Source of the DNA: CAZSCF01 sp964547585
Lineage (GTDB): Bacteria > Patescibacteriota > Minisyncoccia > Moranbacterales > UBA2206
Assembly (NCBI GenBank): GCA_964547585.1
Contig: CAZJOI010000001.1
Coordinates: 1 to 64,000 of the forward strand
Length of the DNA stretch: 64,000 nucleotides
Direction: 5' to 3'
This document shows, one piece after another, positions 47,502 to 54,997 of this stretch; positions within the stretch are counted from its first letter, which is position 1; each line of letters begins with the position of its first letter. Under the pieces are notes generated by a model. The model was not told the DNA's origin, did no database searches, and saw nothing but the letters and a program-made list of their open reading frames with translations. Both the position numbers and the translations under genes were made by a program.

Positions 47502-49052
47502 ATGAAATCCGTAGAAATAACAAAATTAAAATGTAAACAAGCAAGAGATTTTTTTATTGAAGATAAAAATTATGTTAATTTTGATATTCCCCCATATTTT
47601 CACTTTAATGGATTATTAAAAAAGTTATTACCGTTAATTGAAGGCAAGCAGCTCTCGGATATTTGCAGGAAAAATAATGAAAGCAAGCCAGATTCTCCAA
47701 AAAACTATGAAAAAGTGAATTATCTATTTTTGGACAATAAAGATGGTGCATATGCATGGCGACCACTTCAACTTATCCATCCCTTATTATATGTTGATTT
47801 AGTTAATTTCATGACCAGGGAAGATAATTGGAATAAAATTGTTAAACGGTTTGATTATTTTTCAACTGGAGTAGTTAAATGCATAAGTATTCCAAGAACC
47901 TCCCAAAATGATGATTCAAATAAATCTCACCAGGTAAGACATTGGTGGGATAAAATTGAACAGTCATCAATCGAAATGGCATTAGATTATAATTATGTAT
48001 TTACAACCGATATAACGAATTGTTATGGCTCAATATATACGCATTCAATAGATTGGTCTTTGTGCGATGGAGGTAAAAATGAAGCAAAGAAAAATAAACT
48101 TAATGGAGTAAGAGATACTATAGGTGCGGTGATTGATGCGAAAATAGAGGGGATGAATTATGGACAAACAAACGGAATCCCTCAAGGTAGTGTTTTGATG
48201 GATTTTATCGCAGAAATAGTGCTTGGCTATGCCGACATAGAGTTTACCAATACTTTAAAAAATGATCAAAATATAAGCGGGCAAGATTATAAAATATTGA
48301 GATACAGAGACGATTATAGAATATTTGTTAAGGATCCTTTGGTTGGAAAAGAAATATTGAAATATTTAAATAATGTGCTTTGCAATTTCGGAATGAAAAT
48401 GAACCCGAGTAAGACAAGTGAGAATGACGACATAATATTATCCAGCATAAAAACAGAAAAATTAGAAAGAATATTTATTGCACCTAGTACACAAAATTAT
48501 CAGAAGGAAGCCCTTAGAATTTATCAATTATCCAAAAAATATCCAAATTCAGGTTTATTATCAGTGGAACTAAGTATTTATTACGATAGAATAGAAAATT
48601 TAAAATATCTAAAAAATACAAATATAGATGTTTTAATATCTATATTTTCAATGATAGCATTCAATAGCCCCAAATCTATCAACTGGATTTCAGCTATTTT
48701 AAGTTTAATTTTGGAAATGATAAAAAATGAAGAAAGAAGAAAAGAAGTTATAAAAAAAATGCATGAAAAATTTAAAACTATCCCAAACAGTAGCCTTATT
48801 GATGTATGGCTTCAAAGAATTTCAGCCCCCATGGGATTAGAAATGAAATACTCAGATATTCTTACTGAAGTAGCTAAAGAGAACCTTGATAATTTACGTA
48901 TTTGGGAATCAACTTGGTTAGATGAAAAAATTACTGATATTATTAAGTCAGAAAAGATATCTAGCCTAAATGATGACATTAAAAATAAAGAACTCCCTAA
49001 AATTATTTCAAGAGCAGAAGTTCAGTTATTTAGATTGAGTTATGACGATTAA
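47502..49052 (+). CDS. Reverse transcriptase, probable defence-associated (UG/DRT-like) type
   Basis: RNA-directed DNA polymerase, 516 residues. Motif A contains Asp170 in TTDITNCYGSIYTHS, motif B is NGIPQGSVLMD at about 224, and the catalytic YRDD (268-271) lies in RYRDDYRIF, with GMKMNPSKTSEN as motif E. No maturase, HNH or integrase domain is present, so it is not a group II intron protein. The ~200-residue C-terminus is helical and unassigned. The pattern fits the unknown-group and defence (DRT) reverse transcriptases, but the subgroup cannot be fixed by eye. It directly follows the methylase. No SD. Confidence 0.85.
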   Translation: MKSVEITKLKCKQARDFFIEDKNYVNFDIPPYFHFNGLLKKLLPLIEGKQLSDICRKNNESKPDSPKNYEKVNYLFLDNKDGAYAWRPLQLIHPLLYVDLVNFMTREDNWNKIVKRFDYFSTGVVKCISIPRTSQNDDSNKSHQVRHWWDKIEQSSIEMALDYNYVFTTDITNCYGSIYTHSIDWSLCDGGKNEAKKNKLNGVRDTIGAVIDAKIEGMNYGQTNGIPQGSVLMDFIAEIVLGYADIEFTNTLKNDQNISGQDYKILRYRDDYRIFVKDPLVGKEILKYLNNVLCNFGMKMNPSKTSENDDIILSSIKTEKLERIFIAPSTQNYQKEALRIYQLSKKYPNSGLLSVELSIYYDRIENLKYLKNTNIDVLISIFSMIAFNSPKSINWISAILSLILEMIKNEERRKEVIKKMHEKFKTIPNSSLIDVWLQRISAPMGLEMKYSDILTEVAKENLDNLRIWESTWLDEKITDIIKSEKISSLNDDIKNKELPKIISRAEVQLFRLSYDD

Positions 49053-49080
49053 TTTATAAAAACAATGAAGTAAAAAATTA

Positions 49081-49110
49081 TATGAAAATTGAACTGCAAA
49101 AAATTCCAAT
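49081..49110 (+). repeat. 30-base direct repeat, left copy (truncated DUF262 start)
   Basis: Identical to 49904-49933, the first codons of the DUF262-HNH gene. This copy encodes MKIELQKIPI and then reaches a stop after one more codon. Together the copies flank the toxin-antitoxin cassette. Confidence 0.93.
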
Positions 49111-49123
49111 CTGTTAACCCTAC

Positions 49124-49152
49124 TTGACACCAAGGTTAACATATGTTAATCT
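49124..49152 (+). promoter_or_regulatory. Toxin-antitoxin promoter with palindromic operator
   Basis: TTGACA (49124-49129) and TAATCT (49147-49152) are 17 bases apart. The perfect palindrome TTAACATATGTTAA (49136-49149) lies between them, with further GTTAAC half-sites at about 49113 and 49157. This is the expected layout for autoregulation by the HTH protein. Confidence 0.75.
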
Positions 49153-49181
49153 AATAATATCATTAAGTTAACAAAGACTTT

Positions 49182-49454
49182 ATGGAGAATAAAGCTAAAA
49201 AATATATTTCTACTGCTGAATTAGCCAAAATACTCAAAATTAGCCGCGTAGCGGTTTTTAATCGTATCAAAAAAGGCCAAATTCCGGCTGAAAAGATTGG
49301 GCGGAACTATATCATTTCCATGGATGTTGTTGATGAAATCGTTCACGGAAAGAAACAACCTTTAACAGAAGAAAAGAAAGATGTCATTAAAAAGGCTGTG
49401 GAAAAAACCGTCAAAGAATACGGCGAAACTTTAAAGCTATTAGGCAAAGAATGA
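49182..49454 (+). CDS. Excisionase-like HTH protein, probable antitoxin
   Basis: A 90-residue protein with an N-terminal excisionase/MerR-like helix-turn-helix: YISTAELAKILKISRVAVF followed by NRIKKGQIPAEKIGRNYII. The C-terminal helix (KDVIKKAVEKTVKEYGETLKLL) is suited to wrapping the toxin. It directly precedes a Doc toxin gene, one base between stop and ATG, so it is probably the antitoxin and autorepressor. The palindromic operator upstream supports this. Confidence 0.85.
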   Translation: MENKAKKYISTAELAKILKISRVAVFNRIKKGQIPAEKIGRNYIISMDVVDEIVHGKKQPLTEEKKDVIKKAVEKTVKEYGETLKLLGKE

Positions 49455-49455
49455 T

Positions 49456-49878
49456 ATGCGCATTGATCGCGTTACAATTTTAGATGTTGAATATGTGGCT
49501 TATCGCTTGGCGAGGGAAACCATGAGTTGGTCGGAACCCATTCCGGACTTCAGCACGCGCTATACCAATTCTTTAGAAAGGTGCATCGATCAACCGCATC
49601 AGACTTTCGGTGGCAAACAGCTTTACAAGGGATTGGTCAAAAAAGCTTCAATTCTTTTTTATCTGATGATTAAAAATCATCCTTTTCAAAATGGCAATAA
49701 ACGAATTGCTATGGCCACTTTGCTTTATTTTTTGTATAAAAATAAAAAATGGATGAAAGTGGATAACCAAGAAATGTATAATTTTGCTAAATGGGTCGCG
49801 GAAAGCAACCCGAAACTGAAGAAAGCGACAGTAGATGCGGTTGAAACATTCTTGGAAAACTATATTTTAGATTTATAA
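49456..49878 (+). CDS. Doc-type (Fic-fold) toxin
   Basis: Death-on-curing toxin family, 140 residues. The Fic-type motif HPFQNGNKRIA, with Lys where AMPylating Fic has Gly, marks it as Doc, whose phage P1 member phosphorylates EF-Tu. The N-terminal DRVTILDVEYVAYRLARE fits the family. It is coupled to the HTH gene at 49182. The pair sits as a cassette between 30-base direct repeats. Confidence 0.9.
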   Translation: MRIDRVTILDVEYVAYRLARETMSWSEPIPDFSTRYTNSLERCIDQPHQTFGGKQLYKGLVKKASILFYLMIKNHPFQNGNKRIAMATLLYFLYKNKKWMKVDNQEMYNFAKWVAESNPKLKKATVDAVETFLENYILDL

Positions 49879-49903
49879 ATTGAAAATAATCAATAAAAAT
49901 TAT

Positions 49904-49933
49904 TATGAAAATTGAACTGCAAAAAATTCCAAT
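49904..49933 (+). repeat. 30-base direct repeat, right copy
   Basis: Identical to 49081-49110. It includes the start of the intact DUF262-HNH gene. Confidence 0.93.
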
Positions 49934-51016
49934 TCGCGAAGTGGTTGCTGGATATAAAGACAGTCATGAAGAGGGTGTGGTTGCCTATGGTGGTAAACTG
50001 GATATTCGTCCAAAATATCAGCGTGAGTTTGTATATACTGGTAAGCAGCGCGATGCCGTGATTGAAACAATCAAAAACGGTTTTCCGCTGAATGTGATGT
50101 ATTGGGTCAAAACCGATCAAGGAAATTTTGAAGTTTTAGACGGCCAACAAAGAACGATTAGCATCGGGCAATATGTGAACGGAGATTTTTCAGTTGATTT
50201 CAATGGCAGGCTGGCAATGTTTCATAATCTTACCAAAGAAGAACAGGAAAAGATTTTGAATTATGAACTCATGATCTATTTTTGCGAGGGCACAGACAAA
50301 GAGCGCCTGGATTGGTTTAGGATTATTAATATTGCCGGAGAAAAACTGACCGAACAAGAACTGCGCAATGCAGTTTATACTGGTTCATGGCTTTCTGACG
50401 CTAAACTCAAATTTAGTAAATCAAATTGTGCAGCCTATCTTTTGGCAGGTGACGGCGGACAATTGGTTAGTGGTTCACCAATTCGACAAGAATATTTGCA
50501 GACTGCACTTTCTTGGATTAATAATGGCGAGATTGAAGATTATATGGCCAAGCACCAACATGATAAAAATGCTGAAGAATTGTGGCAATATTTTCAAGAC
50601 GTGACTTCCTGGGTGCGAAAAACTTTTACGAATTATCGTCGAGAAATGGCTAGTGTCCAGTGGGGTGAATTGTATAACAAATTCAAAGATGAGGAGCTGA
50701 ATGCTAGCAAATTGGAAACTGAAATCAAGAAGTTGATGCAAGACGAAGATGTGACAAAAAAATCTGGAATTTATCCATATGTTTTAACTAGACAGGAAAA
50801 ATANNNNNNNNNNTAAACATCCGAGCGTTTACCGACAAGATGAAACGGGAAGCATACGAGCGACAAAAAGGAATTTGCAAAAAATGCAAGAAACGTTTTG
50901 GTATTGAGGAAATGGAAGCGGATCATATCAAGCCTTGGCACGAAGGCGGTAAAACAATTTCAAAAAATTGTCAGATGCTGTGCAAGCAATGTAATCGAAC
51001 AAAATCGGGGATATAA
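49905..51016 (+). CDS. DUF262-HNH nuclease (GmrSD-like), split by an assembly gap
   Basis: The N-terminal DUF262 (ParB/sulfiredoxin-like) domain has the signature LDGQQRT at residues 78-84 and helical parts up to about 300. A ten-N gap (50804-50813) follows. After it the frame reads ICKKCKKRF, MEADHIKPWHEGGKT, NCQMLCKQCNRTKSG and ends at 51016: an HNH zinc-finger nuclease. The two halves are out of frame only because the gap size is arbitrary. GmrSD-type proteins cut modified DNA using NTP. The neighbouring methylase makes a modification-linked role likely. No SD. Confidence 0.85.
50804..50813. other. Assembly gap (10 N) inside the DUF262-HNH gene
   Basis: Ten undetermined bases between the DUF262 part and the HNH part. 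Confidence 0.98.
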
Positions 51017-51095
51017 AAATAATTTTGTTCAGTAATGTGTTAAGTAACAAAAAAATATGGATCAAAAAACAGTACATTAAAAAAGGAGGCTATAG

Positions 51096-51593
51096 ATGGA
51101 CGATAAGCTCAAAGGCGATTTGGCGGAAGCGGTTGTAAAATATTTGTTTCGCGCTGCAGACTTAAGAGGACTATTTTCAATCGAGACATTTGACGGAAGA
51201 GTTAGCTTATTTAACTATCTTGAGAGTTGCAAAAACTTGAACATCGACATTGGGGAATTGGATGAGCGACTTGTTAAAAGAAATGGTATTCCCATTCCAG
51301 ATCTTGCTGTAGTGACAAATAAAAGAGGACTGGAATTGATTGAGGTCAAGTATCGTGGAAATGGAATCAATCCTTGGTTTAAAGATGATGTTGCTAAAAT
51401 ATGGAAAGAGTGGCAATGCCAAATCATACTTGTTTCTAGGGAAAAATATCCCGAGTTTGGAAATTTTGCTGTTATTGACAATGGCGACATCATGACTGCG
51501 CGGAGCGTTTTAACAGTTGAACATTGGAAAATAAGCGAGGCTATTTTAAAGAAGTGCGAAAGTATAATTGAAAAAATCTATAGCCAAACTTAG
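51096..51593 (+). CDS. PD-(D/E)XK nuclease-like protein
   Basis: A 165-residue protein without a named family. It shows a plausible nuclease core: an N-terminal helix KGDLAEAVVKYLF with Glu11, then Asp69 in PIPDLAV and E83-V-K85 in LELIEVKYRG, the D...ExK arrangement of the PD-(D/E)XK fold. A helix (VAKIWKEW) and a strand (CQIILVS) follow. A strong SD (AAGGAGG) precedes the ATG, unlike its neighbours. It could be a small restriction or repair nuclease within the island. Confidence 0.7.
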   Translation: MDDKLKGDLAEAVVKYLFRAADLRGLFSIETFDGRVSLFNYLESCKNLNIDIGELDERLVKRNGIPIPDLAVVTNKRGLELIEVKYRGNGINPWFKDDVAKIWKEWQCQIILVSREKYPEFGNFAVIDNGDIMTARSVLTVEHWKISEAILKKCESIIEKIYSQT

Positions 51594-51598
51594 AAAAT

Positions 51599-51628
51599 GA
51601 GCCAAGTCTTGAAAACAAGACTTGGCTC
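51599..51628 (+). terminator. Perfect 13-bp hairpin after the PD-(D/E)XK gene
   Basis: GAGCCAAGTCTTG and CAAGACTTGGCTC pair around AAAA. No T run follows, so it may be an mRNA 3'-end stabiliser or a dispersed palindrome and not a terminator. Confidence 0.6.
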
Positions 51629-51660
51629 GCAACTTAAAAAATACTTATTCTTTATATATT

Positions 51661-53169
51661 ATGAACAATATTACCGCTTCAAAACTTTATGACTACATAA
51701 AATGTCCGCACAAGGTGTGGCGGGATGTGTATGGTCCGCAGGATGAAAAAATTCAAGAAACAAATCCTTTTGTGCAAATGCTTTGGGATCGCGGAGTGGC
51801 GCATGAGAAAAATATAATTGCCGAAATAGGAGAATATCTGGATTTGAGCGAGGGATCATTGGAAGACAGATTCAAGAAAACAATTGAAGCGATTAAAAAT
51901 GGAACCTCATTGATTTATCAGGGAGTCTTAAGATATGAAAATTATCTGGGTATTCCAGATTTGCTCAAAAGAATGCCAGATGGAAAATATGTGCCGGTGG
52001 ATATTAAGTCGGGTAGTGGAGTTGAAGGCGATGATGATTTTGAAGAAGAAGGCAAACCAAAACCTCATTATGCAGTCCAGCTTTGTTTCTATATTGAACT
52101 GCTCAAAAAATTAGGATTGCCAAATACAGGAACAGGAAAAATTATTGACATTCATAAAAACGAGATTGAATATAATCTTAACGCTTCCAAAGGGAAAAGA
52201 AACCAGATGACTTGGTGGGAATTTTATGAACAAATCAAAAATAATACTCAAGTTCTTTTAGCGAATGAAGATCAAAATAAACCGGCGATGGCTGGATCGT
52301 GCAAATTATGTCCATGGCATGATAGTTGCAAAAAATGGTGCAAAGAAAACAATGATTTAACTAATATCTTTTCTCTTGGTAGGGCTAAGCGTGATACGAT
52401 CAACGAGGATTTATGTATTAATAAGGTTGGAGAAATGTGCGAGGTTGATATGGCTGATATTCTGCATAAAAAAAAGAAAGACAAAAATTTCTTGAAAGGG
52501 GTGGCTGAAAAAACTTTAGGCAAAATCATAGTGAGAGCCGACATTTTGCATAACAAAAAGGATCCAGTATTGTATGAAAAAATTGACTTGCCTAAAGTTT
52601 CGTACGAATTGTTTTTTGATATTGAGGATGACCCGACGCAGGAGTTTGTCTATATGCATGGAGTTTATGAAAGGAGTTTGGCAGGAGAAAGATTTATCCA
52701 TTTTACAGCTAGAGAAAAGACAAAAGCGGCAGAAGAAGAAGCCTTTGGTAATTTTTGGAAATATGTACGATCTTTGCCTAAGGATGGTTTTTCCGTTTAT
52801 TATTATTCTCCCCACGAGAGAACGACTTATCGCAAAATGCAAAAGCTTTATCCAGCGGCTGTTTCCATCGAAGAGGTTGAAAGTTTTTTTGCTAATCCCA
52901 ATGTGATTGATTTGTATAATGATATAATTTTGAAACACACTGATTGGCCTTTGGGCAGTTATTCACTTAAAGAAATTGCACAATTTCTGGGTTTCAAATG
53001 GCGAGACGAGACACCGTCCGGAGCGCTCTCCATCCAATGGTTCAATGACTATTTGGAAACGAAAGATCCTAAAAAATTAGAAAGAATTTTATTGTATAAT
53101 GAGGATGACTGCAAGGCAACAATGGTTTTAAAAGATGCAATTAATGATTTATCCAATAATCTAAAATAA
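51661..53169 (+). CDS. TM0106-family RecB-like nuclease
   Basis: A 502-residue protein with two nuclease-like parts. The N-terminal ~230 residues resemble Cas4/RecB PD-(D/E)XK nucleases: KLYDYIKCPHKVW with Cys15, IPDLL, VPVDIKSG, YAVQLCFYIELL and the cluster CKLCPWHDSCKKWC, likely a 4Fe-4S site. The C-terminal part is an RNase H-like (YprB/RNase_H_2) exonuclease domain with LFFDIEDDPT, YYYSPHERTTY and LYNEDDCKAT. The family is named but has no proven role. The start at 51661 gives MNNITASKLY. No SD. Confidence 0.88.
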   Translation: MNNITASKLYDYIKCPHKVWRDVYGPQDEKIQETNPFVQMLWDRGVAHEKNIIAEIGEYLDLSEGSLEDRFKKTIEAIKNGTSLIYQGVLRYENYLGIPDLLKRMPDGKYVPVDIKSGSGVEGDDDFEEEGKPKPHYAVQLCFYIELLKKLGLPNTGTGKIIDIHKNEIEYNLNASKGKRNQMTWWEFYEQIKNNTQVLLANEDQNKPAMAGSCKLCPWHDSCKKWCKENNDLTNIFSLGRAKRDTINEDLCINKVGEMCEVDMADILHKKKKDKNFLKGVAEKTLGKIIVRADILHNKKDPVLYEKIDLPKVSYELFFDIEDDPTQEFVYMHGVYERSLAGERFIHFTAREKTKAAEEEAFGNFWKYVRSLPKDGFSVYYYSPHERTTYRKMQKLYPAAVSIEEVESFFANPNVIDLYNDIILKHTDWPLGSYSLKEIAQFLGFKWRDETPSGALSIQWFNDYLETKDPKKLERILLYNEDDCKATMVLKDAINDLSNNLK

Positions 53170-53179
53170 TTCTTAATCA

Positions 53180-53200
53180 CTTGGACATTCAATGTCCAAG
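53180..53200. repeat. Dispersed odd palindrome family A, copy 2
   Basis: Ten-base arms CTTGGACATT and AATGTCCAAG around a central C, identical to the core at 27171-27191. It is in inverse orientation to copy 3. Confidence 0.88.
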
Positions 53201-53211
53201 GCACAAATCTG

Positions 53212-53270
53212 TGGCACGAAGGCGGTAAAACAATTTCCGAAAATTGTTAGATGCTGTGCAAGCAATGTAA
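53212..53270 (+). pseudogene. 59-base duplicate of the HNH-encoding end of the DUF262-HNH gene
   Basis: This stretch matches 50936-50994 at 56 of 59 positions, covering the codons from the HNH residues WHEGGKT to LCKQC. It has no start, and one change creates an in-frame stop. It lies exactly between two inverted copies of palindrome family A, so it looks like a captured fragment. Confidence 0.85.
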
Positions 53271-53297
53271 CCACTTGGACATTGAATGTCCAAGTGG
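53271..53297. repeat. Dispersed odd palindrome family A, copy 3
   Basis: Thirteen-base arms, beginning CCACTTGGACATT, around a central G: a perfect 27-base palindrome, the longest of the three copies. Confidence 0.9.
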
Positions 53298-53369
53298 AAG
53301 AATATATTGGCAAAAATTGGATAGGAGTTAAAAAAGCGGCTTTTTGTAGCCGTTTTTTGGTGTTTAATA

Positions 53370-53398
53370 TTGACAAATTATTTTTTTTATGCTACTAT
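53370..53398 (+). promoter_or_regulatory. Promoter of the gene at 53443
   Basis: TTGACA (53370-53375) and TACTAT (53393-53398) are 17 bases apart, about 45 bases before the ATG. Confidence 0.7.
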
Positions 53399-53442
53399 CT
53401 GCTGTTCTTTAACTAAAAAAATGAAAGGAGAAATAGGAGAAA

Positions 53443-53859
53443 ATGGAAGAAAAAGACGCAATGCTGAGATGGGGTAAGCATTTTGAGACCATTAAGCGGA
53501 TTGGTAGATTGCCATTAGACAAGGATTTGCACCTTACAGATCTCGGCGATGTTAAGAAAATTAAAGCTACGACCCAAGCTTGTTACAATGAAATGAAAAA
53601 GAACAAGATTAAGATGTCAGTTATTGATTATCTTTGCCGACTGAGTACGATTTATCTTGTTTTTCGCACAGGCGGAGATTACAAGGAAATACTTTCATTG
53701 TATTCATCGGACAGCAGAGAAGAGGTGAGAAATTTTCTAAGATATTTTATGAAGAATCCATCTTTTTTCTTAAGGAAGCAGAATAAAGAAGTATTCAACG
53801 AGATTGCCGGTTTTTGGTACGAAATCGTTGAAAAAGAAAGAGTAAAAAGGAACATATAG
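53443..53859 (+). CDS. Hypothetical protein (138 aa)
   Basis: No family recognised. It is largely helical and charged, without membrane segments. A stretch near residue 55 (MSVIDYLCRLSTIYLVFR) is amphipathic, and the C-terminus is rich in Phe, Arg and Lys. It has its own promoter, SD-like GGAG repeats (AGGAGAAATAGGAG) and terminator. The position at the edge of the island is the only functional hint. Confidence 0.65.
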   Translation: MEEKDAMLRWGKHFETIKRIGRLPLDKDLHLTDLGDVKKIKATTQACYNEMKKNKIKMSVIDYLCRLSTIYLVFRTGGDYKEILSLYSSDSREEVRNFLRYFMKNPSFFLRKQNKEVFNEIAGFWYEIVEKERVKRNI

Positions 53860-53880
53860 CAAAGGCTATATTGTTTTTAC

Positions 53881-53916
53881 GAAGACTAATCTAAAAGGTT
53901 AGTCTTCTTCTTTTTC
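53881..53916 (+). terminator. Terminator after the gene at 53443
   Basis: GAAGACTAA (53881-53889) and TTAGTCTTC (53899-53907) pair around nine bases, followed by TTCTTTTTC. Confidence 0.85.
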
Positions 53917-54013
53917 TACGCGAAAAAAAAGATGATAGAAGTTATCCACAAGGGGATGCTTGACAGTGATGGCGGTAGTGATACAATATCATTGTAAGCA
54001 AAATTAGCAAAAA

Positions 54014-54080
54014 AGTTTATATTGTANNNNNNNNNNTTTTTAACATAACCTCATCTTCCTCTCATATATAGTTTATATTG
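54014..54080. repeat. Direct repeat around an assembly gap
   Basis: AGTTTATATTGTA occurs at 54014-54026 and again at 54068-54080. The ten-N gap (54027-54036) starts right at the first copy, so unresolved repeat sequence may be missing here. The 237 bases between 53860 and 54096 show no gene apart from the terminator. Confidence 0.75.
54027..54036. other. Assembly gap (10 N)
   Basis: Ten undetermined bases between repeated flanks, upstream of the BRO gene. Confidence 0.98.
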
Positions 54081-54096
54081 TATATTTTAAAATGCT

Positions 54097-54828
54097 ATGG
54101 CAAAAACAAACAACAAACTTATTACGATTTTCGAAGAACACCCAGTAAGGCGACACTGGGACAGCAAGCAAGAAAAATGGTATTTCTCAGTGGTGGATAT
54201 TATTGCAATTCTAACGGAAAGTGCTGACCCAAGAAATTATTGGAAAGTGCTCAAGAATCGTTTAAAGAAGGAAGAATCTGAGGTGGTTACAAAATGTAAC
54301 CAACTGAAAATGATAGCCTCTGATGGCAAATTTTATCTTACTGATGCAGCGGACGTGGAAACTATTTTGCGTCTAGTTCAATCGGTACCATCGCCAAAAG
54401 CGGAACCATTGAAAATATGGCTAGCCAAAACCGGCTATGAAAGAATGCGAGAAACTGTCGATCCGGAATTGGCAGTTAGTCGCGGAAGAAAAACTTGGCA
54501 GATGATGGGAAGAAGCAAGAAATGGATTGAGCAAAGAATGCTAAGTGTAGAAACGAGAAATAAACTGACCGATTATTGGTCCGAACATGGAATTTCAAAA
54601 AGAGAAGAATATGCCAGACTAACGAATATTATTCATCAGGAGTGGAGCGGACTTTCAGTAAAAAGTCATAAGAATTTGAAAAGATTGAGAGAACATAACT
54701 TACGCGATCATATGGATGAAGCAGAATTAATTTTTACAGCTTTGGCGGAACTTTCAACAAGGCGAATTTCCGAAGCAGAGAAGGCAGAGGGATATGATCC
54801 GAATAAATCTTGTGCAATAAAAGGTTGA
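54097..54828 (+). CDS. BRO-N domain protein, ending at an in-frame TGA
   Basis: A 243-residue protein with an N-terminal BRO domain (HWDSKQEKWYFSVVDIIAIL, NYWKVLKNRLKKE, YLTDAADVETILRLVQSV), found in phage antirepressors and DNA-damage-inducible proteins, then the chromosomal-type C-terminus (LTDYWSEHGISKREEYARLT, MDEAELIFTALAEL). Translation stops at TGA (54826-54828). The same frame continues for 38 sense codons to TAA at 54945 with the rest of the family's C-terminus (RISGEARKKLEEQTGKK). So the gene carries a late nonsense change or a recoded UGA. A LexA-like gene follows. Confidence 0.85.
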   Translation: MAKTNNKLITIFEEHPVRRHWDSKQEKWYFSVVDIIAILTESADPRNYWKVLKNRLKKEESEVVTKCNQLKMIASDGKFYLTDAADVETILRLVQSVPSPKAEPLKIWLAKTGYERMRETVDPELAVSRGRKTWQMMGRSKKWIEQRMLSVETRNKLTDYWSEHGISKREEYARLTNIIHQEWSGLSVKSHKNLKRLREHNLRDHMDEAELIFTALAELSTRRISEAEKAEGYDPNKSCAIKG

Positions 54829-54945
54829 AGAATTTCCGGAGAGGCAAGAAAAAAATTGGAAGAGCAAACCGGTAAAAAAATTGTAAATAATAAAAACTAT
54901 TTAAAACCGAAGGGAGAATTTATAAAATTAAAAAATAATTTTTAA
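54829..54945 (+). pseudogene. In-frame continuation of the BRO gene beyond TGA
   Basis: 38 codons in the same frame, starting RISGEARKKLEEQTG, match what is expected at the end of this family. The TGA stands where a Gly codon (GGA) would fit. Confidence 0.7.
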
Positions 54946-54947
54946 AA

Positions 54948-54986
54948 ATCCCAGTTAAATATTTTCTTTCAGAAATTTAACGGGAT
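54948..54986. promoter_or_regulatory. Inverted repeat upstream of the LexA-like gene
   Basis: ATCCCaGTTAAAT (54948-54960) pairs with ATTTAACGGGAT (54975-54986), with one bulged A and a 14-base loop. It ends 11 bases before the ATG and could be an operator or a terminator of the BRO gene. Confidence 0.5.
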
Positions 54987-54997
54987 AAATAAAAAAA

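Noticed and set aside
47502..49052. Group II intron or retron assignment for the reverse transcriptase
   Set aside because: No maturase or HNH domain and no intron-type RNA ends were seen, and no msr/msd-like inverted repeats could be identified next to the gene.
54826..54828. UGA read as glycine genome-wide (Gracilibacteria/Absconditabacteria code)
   Set aside because: TGA is the natural stop of yvcK, dgkA, the genes ending at 34296 and 49454, and others, with no family sequence beyond them.
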